From Montifringilla adamsi (Eukaryota > Chordata > Aves > Passeriformes > Passeridae): a stretch of DNA of 64,000 nucleotides. Below the pieces are notes generated by a model. That model was not told the DNA's origin and made no database searches. It saw nothing but the letters and a program-made list of their open reading frames with translations. Below are positions 45,065-58,800 of this stretch, piece by piece. The stretch's first letter is position 1. Each line of letters starts with the position of its first letter. A program made the translations under genes and the position numbers. Location: contig JAGGNK010011003.1 of NCBI GenBank assembly GCA_017590115.1, forward strand, positions 2,368,558-2,432,557, read 5' to 3'.

Positions 45065-46562
45065 AGCTCTGCCCCTGCAGCCCCAAAGCTCTTCAGAGGG
45101 ATCCGAGCTGGTGTGGCGGTCACGCTGGAGGTCCTGGAGCTGAGGCACGGACAGACTGTGGTTCACTGAAGGTTTTCCAGCTGATCCCTGCTGGCTGGGA
45201 TCCCCAGGAGTGCTGATGGAAGGCTGGACTCTGTCACCCCAACCACTCAGGGTGACTCCCTCCTACTGAGCAAGGCAGTATTTTGAACAAAGAGTGCTTT
45301 TTAAAAGAAATAATAGCATTTACAGTAGTTAAACAAATGCTACTTTTTATCAGCTCTAATTACTTTATAATAGCATACAGTCCTTAGCTTGCTTATTACT
45401 ATGTTGTTCATTACTTTAAGCCCTCACAGCTTCTCTAGATAATTTAAATACACAGAGCTTTAAAAAAATATTTCCATTTCAAATATTTTAAAAATATACT
45501 TATCCTAAAAAGCTGTCCAGCACTATTCCAAAAATCTCTTGTAATAAATGTCTTTTTAAATTTTAACAAAAATATCTACCATCATATAGAAGAGCTCAAG
45601 TTTTGACAAATCTATAATACAGTCAGAAATATGTTGGGCCAGATTTCACTTTTGTTTATACAGTTGCCAATTTGGATCATGGTGTTCATCTCATTTGGGT
45701 TATTCCAGTATAACCAGGAGCAGAATATAGCCCTTAGTGCTTTAAAATAGCTAAATGGACTGGATGCTGCAACAGTTACTGGTGCTGAGCACTACAGGGA
45801 GGGAAATCCTTTACTTCACTGCATCTAAAATTGCAGAAGGATGTTAAATTTAGTATTTGTGCCATGACCAAAGAAGTGCCAGGCATCTGCAGTGGATGAC
45901 TCAGATCCAGAATCATATTCACTTTATTTTTTTTTTTTTTTTGCTGAATGGTGCCTGCAATTGCTGTCATTAAATGGAGGATGAATGTTTCTGGAGAACT
46001 TTGTAGGGGGAAAATGCCAACCTTCCTCTCATGCTTTGTACAATTCTAGGAATCATTTTAATTGCATTTTGTGTGAGTTTTAATAGAATCTCCCAGTACT
46101 TAGATCTAGGAAGGATACTATTTTGAATTGCTTCTGTATTTTCAACCTGAAATAGGTCCATTCATCCAGTCATTTTCAAAGTGTATCTAGAACAAGCTTC
46201 AAGCACTTATGAAAATCTGCATTTCAGCAGGACTGTCTGGAAACGCATCTTTTAAAACATTGGAACTTTTTTTTTTTTTTTTTGGCTTTTCCCCCTTTTC
46301 CTTTGATCTTCAAGCTTAAATGCAGTGTTTGGTTAAGGACCACGGAAATCAACCCGGTGTGATTGCAGCAGGGTACGTGTGCAAGAAGAGGTGACAGTCC
46401 CAGCTCTGCCATTCCTGCCTGTGACCAGCAGTGGCTAGAAGAGATCCTTACACATTGTGAGCTCATGTTTAAAGCTTTCACTCTACTTTTTTTTCACCCA
46501 TAGACTTTGGCTGATGATCTGGTAACTGATAAACCCAGGAAACTTAAGGATTTCCACTGAGT
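45065..46562 (-). other. 3' flank and possible 3' UTR of LRRC38
   Basis: AT-rich sequence downstream of the LRRC38 stop. On the minus strand an AATAAA at 45928-45923 is preceded by a long A run; it would give a 3' UTR of about 650 nt, but the choice of signal is uncertain. A second A-rich run on the minus strand lies at about 46266-46283. Confidence 0.35.
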
Positions 46563-46816
46563 TCAGTCCTCACAGTCATCTTCATCCTCATCGTCGTCCT
46601 TGCTGGGAGCACACCTTTGGAAGCAGTGCACCAGGGTGGCCAGGAAGAAGCTGGAGAGAATTGCAGCGATGGACACGGCGACTCCGGAGAAGATGATGAT
46701 AAAAAGGTCTGTCAATGACAAACTGAATTTGCATTCACTGAAGCTGACCTCAGATAACTCGTTCAGAAAGATCCTCCTGTTCTCCACGGGCAGGGAACAC
46801 TGGATTTCATGGAGAC
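46563..46816 (-). CDS. LRRC38: LRRC38 exon 2 (LRRCT end, TM helix, tail)
   Basis: Preceded on the minus strand by a ccttgcag acceptor. It completes a GGT Gly codon, then reads [16 protein letters not shown]. It continues through the membrane helix [20 protein letters not shown] to the acidic tail and a TGA at 46565-46563. Confidence 0.93.
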
Positions 46817-49800
46817 CTGCAAGGAAGAGCAAAGGGAAACAAATCAGCAGAATGCTGATGAATTCTTCTGTTGTTCTGGGTCAGAGATTGAATGGCTGAA
46901 GAAAAGTTTTAGGGTTAATTCCAGGTTTACAAAATTGTACAATATACAGGGAAAAATGGAACAAAACCTGTCACTATCCAAAAGCCATTACATAGCCCCT
47001 TTGAGCAGCTCCTGGAAATTAAATTATTTCATCTGCAGCCTTCCAGGGATCAGGTGTGATCAAGAACCATGATTTGGAGGAATTAAAAAAGTGAATGTTG
47101 AACCCTGGATACATCTAAACCTGCAGACCTGAAAGCAATTCCCAGCTACTCCATCTGAAAACAAACTCTGACTCCAAAACAGGATAAGAGGGATACTGAA
47201 GCTCCTTCCACACTCTTCTACATTACTTTTTTCATGTAGTTCCAAACTAGAGTTGTTTGTTTTTTCTTTTTTTTTCTGGTCAAACAAGAGTTTGGATTTA
47301 ATGGATGCTTGTTTGTCTGTGACCTGCTTCCTCTTTTCTCTCTGGCTGCCCTGAGGCCATGCAGACTGACAGATATTGCTCCTCCCTGCATTACTGGAGA
47401 ATGCCAAGAGCTGGGTTCTTTGTAGTGCAAGCAAAAACCCCCAGATTGAAGAAGGGGTGGGAATACAGCTGGATCCTGGATGGTAAAAGCACACAGTTCA
47501 CTGCATGTGCCCAGCTCCCTCTTCACGGGGGAGCATCAGGAGAGGGATTTCCAGGGCTAGAGTGGAGCCCATACCGAACTGAATAACCTCTGTAGAGCTG
47601 CTGGTAAGGCAGCTTTTGTCTCACTATTAAGGACATGAGTGTGAAGGGGAAATGCAAGAATTGTGTGCATGGATGTAAAGGGGAAATGCAAGAATTGTGT
47701 TAGTTAATGGCACGAGATCTGCTGCTGAGTTTCTTGATCCACTTCCTCTCTGCTGATGATCCCGGGGTGTTCTCTCTGGTTTGGGCTCTGCCTTGCTGCA
47801 TGCACACAGAGAACATGGCATTTCCATCCCGCAGGCCTGCCACAGAACCATGATGTCGCTTTAAACAAGGAGTGGTGACGATAAGATTCCCTCTGCATTT
47901 GTGAATCACAGCTTTCCTGTGGCTGGGTAAGTGTGGCATGTGAAGTTTCACTGTTAAACCCAGGCTCCCCTGATAGTCTGGATCCAGCCCAGCCCAGCTA
48001 TTGTGCTGATTTGAGGAGTTTTAGTTAATTCCACCCTGGAACCAATTATCACCCTGACCTACTTGACCTTGTAATGACGATTGTATTAAATTTTCATCCC
48101 TAAAAGCAGTCCTGTATCTGTCGTGTTTGCCTAAAGTTCTGTGGCTTTCCTCCATTTATTTTATTTCCCTCTTTCTCCTGCTGCTCTGACTGGGAATGTC
48201 CCGAGAGCTGCCCAGCAGTGCCAGCAGCCAGCCTGGCCAAGGCTCAGCAGGCACACTGCTGCCCAAATCCACGCTGGTTTGATTTTGGTGTTCCTCAGCC
48301 CGGTGTGCACTGCCTGTGCACTGCAGATGGGGGAACAAACACAACTGTGGCCACATTTCTCTCACAGAGAAAAGCAAGGCACAATTTCCCAAGTGTGAAA
48401 AACGTGTATTTTATGATTGAAGGATATTTCTGGGATTTGTATTCTCTGAACCTTAGAGAAAGAAAAAACAATTCTTATCTCAATTGCTGCTCCTCTTGTT
48501 GTGGACAAGTAGAATGCATTGTGGAAGATTGTTTAGCTGAAGGGAATTGATAATTGGATTTGGGTGTGGGTGTTTTGATTCACTGACCCGTTGGATCCAG
48601 GTGTGTGTGTCAGGACTGTCAGCTGACAGTCAGGAGATGCTGGGCAGTGGAGATGAGTTGGGTGCTTGTGCACATTCAGTTTAGATGTAGTGTAATATAG
48701 TATAGAATATATAGTGTATAGAATATAGTGTAATAAAGTAATTAATTAGCCTTCTGATATCCATGGAGTCAGATGCATCATTTCTCCCAGACGTCAGGGT
48801 TGCCCTGCCTTTACTGTGCACAACTTTCCCTGAGATCTGTGAAACTCCAGTCATTGGAACTGACCTGGAAGAGAAAGCAGCTGCATGGTTTCAAACATCC
48901 TCTGAGACTTCTGGAATTCTGACCTGTCACCATCATATTTTCTGAAAAATCCATTTGCCCAGGATTCTCCTGGGAAGCTGAGCAGCCTCAGAGAAAAAGG
49001 AAAACAATATTATCTCATTTGCTTCTCCTGTGTTTTGCTCCTTTGGAATATGGTTTGGACATTGTTTACCAACAGGTGATTGTTTCATTGATTTCATGTG
49101 AATTGTTTTTGACTTATTGGCCAATCAGGGCCAAGCTGTCTTGGACTCTGGAAAAAGAGTCACGAGTTTTTTATTGTATCTTTTAGCCTTCTGTCTGTAT
49201 CCTTTCTTTAGTATAGTTTAGTATAGTATTCTTTAATATAATATAAATCATAAAATATATAAATTAGCCTTCTAAGAACATAGAGTCACATTCATCATTC
49301 CTTTCTTCATCTGGGAACCCCACAAATACAAGACTGACCTTGCAAAGTTCATGTTTTCTGCATGAGCTGATACCCTGGAGCACCTGAGCACACAGAGACT
49401 GAGGAGATACAAACCCTCTCCAGCCTCCCCCTACAAACCTTCCTACTGAAACAACTGAGAACTGGCCACCAAATCCTATTTTCATTTCAGTAAGACTTGG
49501 AAGTAGCAGCTCTAGGCATTAATCAGAGTCAACAAAACGGGGGACAGATGAATATCCTTCCCTATTCAAAACCATGAGAAATGAGTGAGAAGTTATAGGC
49601 TGGAATTTCATTACCTGTGTCTTTTAAATCAGATTTTAAAAAGCTAAGATTTTTTTTTTCAGTAAATAAATATAATCCTGACAGTAATCAAAGCAGTTGC
49701 ATGAGTGCAACATACTGCAAATTCATTTGAAGAGGAAATTCCTTGCTAATATGAAAAGATCACTGCAGCATTTTGGCAGGAAAACCTGCACCAAGTGAGT

Positions 49801-52800
49801 ACAGCACCGACACAAATTCCATTTCACTTGTACCAAGCACAAGAACAAACAAGGTTTTCTTGTACAACTGTGTTTCTATAAAAGAAATCAGTCTCACACA
49901 GGTTGAGACCTCCTGAGAACTGCTGTTTTCAGAGCATCTGAGTCAAGCTCCTCAAAAGAAAAAGGGCACAGGTGACCATAAGAAACTCTACCTTTTAAAA
50001 TTTCAGTCCAGCTGAAACAGAACTTCTCAACTGGCAGCATTTAAAATATTTCTGTGCTGGAGTGATGGGATGGAATATCAGATCTGGATAAGGGAGGAAG
50101 TAAAAAAAGAACATATTAAAAAATAAAGAGAGCAAAGAAGACTCCAAAAGAAAACTCTTGTCCAGAGCAGTTCTACATACTGCAGCCCTTGGCTTGAGGG
50201 AAAACTTGCCATGGTAACATTTGCCAGGATCCCAGACATGGAAGGGAGCTCACTCCTCCATTCCCAGCAGCAGCTCTGCCATGGATCAGAGCTGACCCTC
50301 TGCACTGTGAGCTCTATTCCTCTTTCCCTGATGCTTTCACTTTGCATCACAACACACAGAATGCAAACAGCAAAGGATCTGCAGCACGCCAAGGCACTTA
50401 GAGGATATTTCTTGGTATGAGAATCAGTGTACTGTGAGGATTTTGAGACTCATTATACAATAAGGAGAAATAAAGATGCTCCTCTCCATGTAGCCATGGG
50501 TACTGGAATCTAGGTCATGTTCTCAAACCAAAGAGATAAGATGGGAATTTGCTGCTTGCTTTGTTCTGTGGCAGCCCAACAGGCTTCTGTGGCCTCGAGT
50601 TTTTAGAGAATTGTTAGTTATTGGAGTTACAGATGCCAGCAGATGAAATACAGCAGCACAGACCGGGGGCCAGGGCAGGGGGCTCCCTGGGGAGCTTCAG
50701 CCACACTGTGTGTGCACCACCTCTTCCAAAAGACAGGAGAGAGCTGAGCTCTGCTCTCCACACACAGGCAGCCTCCCAAGGCTGTGCTGGAGCAGCCAGG
50801 GCAGACTGCAGAGCTGGGTGGAAGCACAGGGCAGTGACTGAGGGAAGGGAATGCTGGGCAGTCCTGTTGGGTGGATGTTTCTCTTCACTGAGTCGTGACA
50901 CTGTTGAAAAACCCAGCACAGCCAAACAGAAGCTTTTCTTTGGACTCCAAAGAGAGTTTGGAACAGACTGTTCATTTGGAACAGTCAACAGTAAGAGCAG
51001 CAGTTCTGTCTCTGGTGGCACAAGGAATTTCTCCTTCCAAAGCTGATGCAGTGGTTGTTGCACCAGAGCTTCCAACTCCTCACCTGAAAATACCATCACT
51101 TGCAGAAAACACACCTGCTGAAGATGAGAAATGGACAAACCCATTTCATCTGCTTCCTTCCACAGACATAGCCTGGCTTTGCATTATTTACAAGTAGGTT
51201 GTTCTTGTGACATAGGAGTCCTGATGCTCTGTGCCCCACGTGTCCTCTTCCATTGGTGCCACCAATAGATCCATCTTTGTTCTTTCCTGGGGCAGGAAGT
51301 GCTTCCAGGGCATTAAACACCCTCTGCGTGAACAGTGAGCTACAGAATGGTTTCTAGAAGGTGACCAGTATGAATTATGTGGTGTAGGTTTTCCCTTTGT
51401 GTGGCTCTGTTGCATCTAGACTGGCTCAATCAAATCCCTGTCCCCATACACAACCTCTAAAGGACAGGAGGTGACATTTAACCTCAGAGCTCTGCTTTCT
51501 CACATTTTTACTTCAATGGTATTAATTTTTATGGTTTGTTTGTGGGGGTTTCCTGTATTTTTTTTAAAAAATATTTATTCTGTAGAATTTATTCTTTTAA
51601 AAGACCAGCCAGGATTCTTGTAAAGGGCATCTCAAAGCAGCTTGGTATTTAGTGCTTGGCTGCAGCAAGAGAGCCTTTGATGACAGTTATATATATCCAC
51701 CTCATTGCTCCCACATCATATTCAAGGAGTTGCCTCTTCATCCCAAACAAAACTGTAAATGAAATAACAAGTGTGAGTGTGCTATAAATACACAGCTTGT
51801 GTTATTTTGGTCAGGGCCATCCCATTATCTGTAATGACTCCAGCTGTCCCAAGGACAATGTCACACACCCTGCATCCTTCTGCTATCTCATCAAAAGGAG
51901 CAGATGCTGGTGCTGATTGCTTTGAGGTGCCAGGCAAGGCACAGGTGCTGGATTCTACACAGGCTTGTCTCAACTCTGGGAAAATAAGGATGGAAATACA
52001 GGTATGTACCCTGAGGAACAGATTGTCTAAGTATCATGGCAAGTGTGAATATGCTGGAATTCCAGAACCACAATGTTAAAAGGAGAGGTGGGTTTTTAAA
52101 AAGAAGGGGAAAAAAAAGTGTGTTCATAAAGAAGTGATGCAGGAGGGTTCCAGGCAGAGTTATTTCAATGGAATTCCCAAATAGGTGTCAGAACAAGGTG
52201 ACTTTGCACACCTTATGTTAGAGGAGTACAACTCCACCAAGTCCAGCACTTAAACCCTGCCAATAAGTCACAGGCATTTAGGCTGCTGCTAGATCCTAAA
52301 CAAAAATTTTCTGTTCAGGACTATGCCCAGGCTGAAATCTTTCCCTGTATAATTGAACCTCCCAGAAAGTGGAAGCAGCCCAAAACCAGTCTGCATGCAA
52401 ATAATAAATAATTTCCTTGTAAATTACTGAAAGGAGACAAACAATGCTGTAATTCCCCAAAGCTATAACTGGACTGATCTCACCATCTCAACCCCCCACA
52501 AAAGCCCAGAGGCCCTGCTTCAGCTGAACCCTGCTGGACTTTGCAGCCATGATCCAGCCACGTTTCCCCCAGGTTCCTGTGCTCAGGAGATTTTAACCAT
52601 GGAGTGCACTGACACTCCTGCTCCTGGCTGGGCAAGGGCTTTCAGGGCTTTTCCCTGGATGCTGCCCTGCTGCACTGTGAGTTTTGGCTCACACTCCTCC
52701 TGCTAAAGACATCAAGGGCATCACTTTCTCCAGGTCCACTTGACCCTGTTTTGAAGGACTCCTTGTGTCTTTCTGTCTCTGCTTATTTCTAATCCCTATG

Positions 52801-55800
52801 CTAAATAGATTTTTGACTGGAGAACTTCTGGAATTCATTATCATTTCAATGTTATGGTCTTTCTGTTAGCAGACAGAGATTGCCCAGCTGTAATTTTGGA
52901 TGCTGTGTTAAAAATATAAAAGAAAAATAAAAAAAGAATAAGCCTCAATTATTTTGGGGTCTTTTAGAGTTCACAAAAAGCAGGTACCAGAACAAAGATT
53001 TTTTCTGCCATTCAGCAAATGGACAGCAGGATGAGATAATGCAAAGGCACACTGGGACCTGCACTGGGATGTATGGAAATACATCCACAGAAATATCTGA
53101 AACCATCAATGTTTGAATGAGCTGCATGCACACATGTTCACTACTATGGACGCAGTAAATATGACAGCAATACAATAGGCTTTTTATTTTAGGGTAAAAT
53201 TGGCATTTGCCCTTTTGGGTGGGATTTAGCTGCTCCCTCGTGTTGCTGAATGCAGTTGACACAGATTTGAAATGTTTAAATGTGGCATGTTGTTTCTTGT
53301 GTGGTATTTTGCTCACAGCTATGGTTTGCCTTAGTCTCCTTAAACACTGTCACAAATGTATTAGATGTATTAATAAGCAATGAGAGAAGCATTGCCTCTG
53401 AAGTGAGATGGGATTTCATTGGAAATAGCCTTGAGCCATCAGAACAGTAAAGCTTAAAAAACTTGAAGCCTAGATTTAGATCCCTAAATAAAACTTTTAT
53501 GGCCAAGTGCCCTAAAGATTTGCAGAACAGCTTTGGAGGGTGCTTAGCAGTTTTTCTCAATGTCTAAACACGAAGTTCAACATCAGGTGTTCACATCTGC
53601 AAGTGCTGTCCTCACTTCTTCAAATCTGTGAAAGATGGAAGTACTCCAAATAACCTTAGGATGGAAGAAACAGAGTGAAAAGCCAGTGGCAGTCAGATCA
53701 TTTTACTGAAAATGTCTGGGAGATCAAATTATATATTTATATATGTATATATAGAAACAGATTTGATGTGCTTGTTAAGGAATATAATTTCTGTGAGGCG
53801 TTTCTGCTTGAGCAGGATAAAAGCTGCTGAATGTGTGAAATGTCTTAGGGCTTTGAATTCCTTTCCAGACACACAGATCTTCTGTTCTGTCCTGGTGGTG
53901 TGGGAGCATGTGCATGATACTGGGGGAGAGCTGATGGTTGCGATGGACAGAACAGCCTGTCCTTCCTAGCTGCAGCTCACTCAGGTTCTATATTGGTACA
54001 CGGAGTTAGGGAGCCTTCTCTCCACAGCAGATGAGCAAATAAGTGCTAATAAAGACTGATAAGTCAAGAGGACTTGTAAAACTCTCAGTTTCCTCGCTGG
54101 CTGTTGGTTGAAGTGTTAAACAAAACCTGTCCTCTCGTGTCATTATGGTGTTTTGTTTTGAAGAAAATATTTAGTATTTTCTGTAAACTCATTAAAAGAC
54201 TGGATTAGTGAAATGAGAGGTTGTTTAATTTATAGAATAAGTTATGCAACAGATCTCAGATTGGAATGGGATCACAGAAGGAGCCAAGAAGCAAGAGATG
54301 GTAACCTCATGGCACGGAATGTCTGAAAAGCTCAGAAAAATCATTCCTTTCTCCTGGGTCTAGAAGGGTCTGGAGGGTAACTCCTGTGAGGGGCAGCTGA
54401 GGGAGATGGGAAGGGGCTCAGCCTGGAGAAAAGGAGGCTCAGGGGGCCCTTGTGGCTCTGCACAGCTCCTGACAGGAGGGGACAGCCGGGGGGTCGGGCT
54501 GTGCTCCAGGGAACAGGGACAGGAGCAGAGGGAACGGCCTCAGGCTGGGCCAGGGCAGGCTCAGGGTGGGCACAGCAGGAATTTCCCCATGGAAAGGGGG
54601 CTCAGGCCTTGGAACTGCCCAGGGAGGTCTGGAGTGCCCACCCTGGAGGTGCACAAGGAAGGGCTGGGGGTGGCACTCACTGGGCTGGGGACAAGGTGGG
54701 CATCGGGCACAGCTGGGACCCGATGGCCTTAGGGGACCTTTCCAGCCTCAAGGATTATATTTTATTATTCATCTCTGAATCTCTTTTTAGGACTGAATTC
54801 AGTCTGAATTTCCTGCTTACAGCCTCATTGTCACCTGCTCTTGGTTTTTTTCCTGCCTACTCTCCCTGCCATCCTTCTCCCCTGTTCTTTTGCTTTGTCT
54901 GGAAATTTGCCACTTCACCAGAATGACTTCTCCATCCATTCCAAAGAGCTCTTGAAAACTACAGAAGCCTTTCAGGTAGCTGAACAGCTTCTGTGTCAGT
55001 ACTGACACTAAAACCCTCTTGGAATATCTCAGAATTGTGCAGCCCCCACCCACAGCTTTCCAAAATGGAGCAACAGCTGATCCAATGAGCCCTGAGCACC
55101 AGACCTCACCTCAACTGTGCCTACTTCAATTTCAGACACTCAGAACATCTATTTTATTTATCACATCACAAATGTATTTGGAATTCCGTCTCTGGCCATT
55201 ACTGAACAAGTTTTTAAAATCTTCCTGGAAATACAAATGTGCAAAGGCTACCCATAAAAATGCTCAGTCTAAACCTCTGCTAGAAGTCTTTCTAATACTG
55301 TTTTTATAGAGAGCAGCAAAATTTTTAATTCTTGCAATGGGTAGTGGGGAACTTAAATAACTAAACAAATAAATTAATTAATCCCAGAAACTGTATACAA
55401 CTTCCCAAACATAAGGGGAAAAAAGGAAGTAAAAAGCAAAATGAGGGCAAGATGACAGAAAGGAGACACTACAGTCACACTCCAAGGAATACTTATGTGC
55501 TAATTAAAAGTGTGTTAAACATGCATTAGTCATTAGCAAACAAGGTGACAGGCCCAGCTGCCCAAAGCATGTTCACAGAAAATAAAAATCAGCAACAGGA
55601 ATGTCAACAAAGCCCCTCAATGTGGCCACTGCAGATTACTTGTATTGCTTTGCTACAGGCATTTATCTGAATCCAGTCCCTTATCCTGATGGGATCCTCA
55701 GAGGGATTAAAGAAATGTCTTTTGCACTAATTTTAAACAAGAAGTTTCAGCAAAAATTTATTCCATCAAAGCCCTTTGTGTTTAAACTCTGAAATGGAAG

Positions 55801-58800
55801 GTTCATAACCCTCTGTTCTGTCATTTGCACCAGTGACACTTGTGCTGGCTGAGCCCTGAGTTTCAAACAGCAACACTAAAAGGACTAGGTTAAAGATGAG
55901 GAAATAAAGAAAAGTGCAATTTAGCCAAGATAAATGTGATGAACAACAAGCTCTGAAAGCAGAAGAAAGCCTGGCCAATAGGAGAAGTTGCTGAGTGTAT
56001 TTTTGTAGACCAACTTAGGCATTTGTTCTTTTAAGGTATTTTTTTTTCTATGAGTTTTCATGGCCCCATGGACTAAAACCTTCTATGAAAGTTTTCATAC
56101 TTGTCTTTGTAGGGATAAAGATCTTACAGCAACTCCCCTATTAAAAAAAAAAAAAAAGAAATTAAAAAAAATCCCAAATTCTTAATATCCATTCTCCTGC
56201 TGATCTGAAGGCTTCAATATGTACTATTTCCACCATGTGCCATATGCCTGTACAACCAAACATCCTTCTACAGAAAATCTTCATAAGTGTTGTACTTCAC
56301 CATTGTGACCAACAGCAAGCACTTTGTCTTCTCCAGGGAAAAGAACTTTTCTATTTTTTCCACTCATCACCATTCCACTGCTCTTCACAATTCCTTTGCC
56401 TTCTTTGTACTATGCTCACTAATTAGTTTTTAATCAATTACTAACCAAATCAGAGGGGAAAATTGTAGTTTTGTTTTGCAGCATGAAGAAAATGCTGGAT
56501 TTAATATCTCTTTATGGTAAAAAAAAAATATGTTTGCTGTTTTAAAGTGCTAGCTTTAATCACAAAATTTTAGTGCTGTTTTTTAATAGGTCTGCATGCA
56601 AATTTGCCAGGATGAGGGTGTAATCTGGGGAAGGTGTTCACTTAATGCCAGTTAAGGCATTTTAATTAAATTTAATATAATTTATTATAATATATATAAT
56701 TTATTTAAATTATATATATAATATAGTATATATAAATATATTATATATTTAAATTATATATATACAATTTATATATATTTACATATAATTTATTTAAATT
56801 TAATAGAATTTATTTAAAATTTAGGCTAGATTAATAAATGCTGAAATCTGTAAAATTATTGAAACCCCAGCTGTTTGTGTCAAGCAACAGGTTGGACGAG
56901 CAGAGGCAGCTCAGCTGGGCAGAGCCTTTGCAGCCTTTTCCAGCTGGGCAGGCAGGTCAGCAGAAGTCAGAACTTTACAAGCTATTCCTGGTACTGTGCC
57001 AGCAGGAAAATGGAGCCTCCTGCAAAACTAATGAGTTGAAGCACAGCTTTTGTTCCTGTCACTGAGTCCTCCAGAAGCCTTAATTACAGAGGGACAGAGC
57101 TTCAGGATCAATTATCCAGATTTCAGTTCACAGAGACAAAAGTGCCCTTTTTAAAGCGGCTTGGTGTTTCTTTCGTGGAAGCCAAGGGCAGCTGGGGCTG
57201 CTGAGCTCCCTGCAGGGCTGCAGTGGGAGGTGGAGCAGTGCCTGGGCTGGGTCAGTGGTTCAGCTGCTCAGGGGCTTCCTTAGGCAGGCACATCCTCCTC
57301 CTTCAGGTGTTGTTCTGGGAAAAGTGCAGATTATATGGGTCTGCCCAGGTATTTACTGTATGTGTTGTGTTGTACTGAGTAGTAGTGCTGTATTAACATT
57401 TTAGTAGTATGGGAAATGTGGTTTTGTAGTTAAAATGGAACTTTTGCAGTTAAAACAGGAACTATGTACGTGGGATTTTTTTTTAAAGAAAGGAATGAGG
57501 TACTCACACCAGATAGCAGCCACAGGACACCTAAATCTTTCAGAGAAAAAGAATTTATTGCTCCGTTATCAGACAAAACTAACTTCTTCCTGCTTCCCTC
57601 AGCCCTGAAGACACCGTCAGGATTCAGAGGAAGAAGTTGACACTGACCAGACAGAATCCTTTCTTTGAATGGAATTTATGCATCATGGATGAGCTGTATG
57701 AATATGCAACAGGCTGTTGCTTTTAAGGGTTAATCCTCTATTAATGTGGGTCCTTTTTTGGGCTTATTTTTCCCACAAAGAGGTACCTGGACTGTCCCTA
57801 ACTCTTTGTTTTTATTGACTCATATTGTCCTAATACTAATTGTCCAATTTTTTATTACTCTAATTAAATTACTATTTTTATAACCATTTTATTACTATTA
57901 AACTTTTAAAATTTTAAAAAACAAGTGATTGGCATTTTTCACAATTCAAGATGAGGAACCTAAAGGAACGCCCAGAGCGCAAATCTGTCTGCAAATGTCC
58001 TTCTCCCAGTGCAACCCAAACTCTTGAGCTGCTGCAGAATTCCAAAGCAGAAGCAGCCAAGATCTTTTCTTGGACCCTGGAAATGCATCCCTGTCTTTCC
58101 TCCTGTATTTCCAGACAGAAATCCTGCTGCCCTACTTCTCCTGCTGCAAGAATCCTTCATCCCAGCCTCACAGAACTCTCAGGAGCAGCCAGGGAGTCTG
58201 AATGCTCAGGGTTTATTGAGTTGCCCTTCCCACTGTTCCCAGGAAAGGCCAGACAAGCGTGGTCTTGGATAAGTATCAGCAGACCAGCAACGCTAATTTA
58301 ATCAGTTCCTAATGGGAATCATGTTGTGACATCATTAAAAACTGGAAACGGGGTGTAAAATGCTATCAAATCATAATTCTAATAATTTAACTCTGGCTTT
58401 CCAAAAGTTGTTGTGCAAGGCATGCAACTGTGGCCATGTATTTCAAAAAGTCATTGAGGCAGTCTTTCCTTTTTGGGGTCAGTTTTGCAGTCACCTTTGT
58501 GAAGAATGTTTTGGGGCTTTATTAAAGGAGACAGTGAGTGGTTTTGTGGCAGCAGCTCACAAGAAGCCCTGATGCTTTTTTGCATCCTTGCACATCTCTC
58601 CCTGGCATGGCTGGGTGCAAAGAGAGCAGGGTGCTCACTCCAGGCACAAACCCAAATCCTTGCAGGACAGCTCTGACCAAAGCAACCACTTGAATATTTG
58701 CTCCTTCCCTCTTTGCCTTCCCAAATCAAGTCTTAGTTAAAGTTTGGAAGATCTGGATAAACTAGTAATTTCTCAGCTATTTGGCCAAAACACAACTATG

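Noticed and set aside
44573..45166. Frames of 100-195 codons on both strands
   Set aside because: They run through the GGACAG minisatellite and are low-complexity.
50614..51144. 176-codon minus-strand frame in the LRRC38 intron
   Set aside because: No family resemblance, no splice or promoter context, and competing frames on the other strand.
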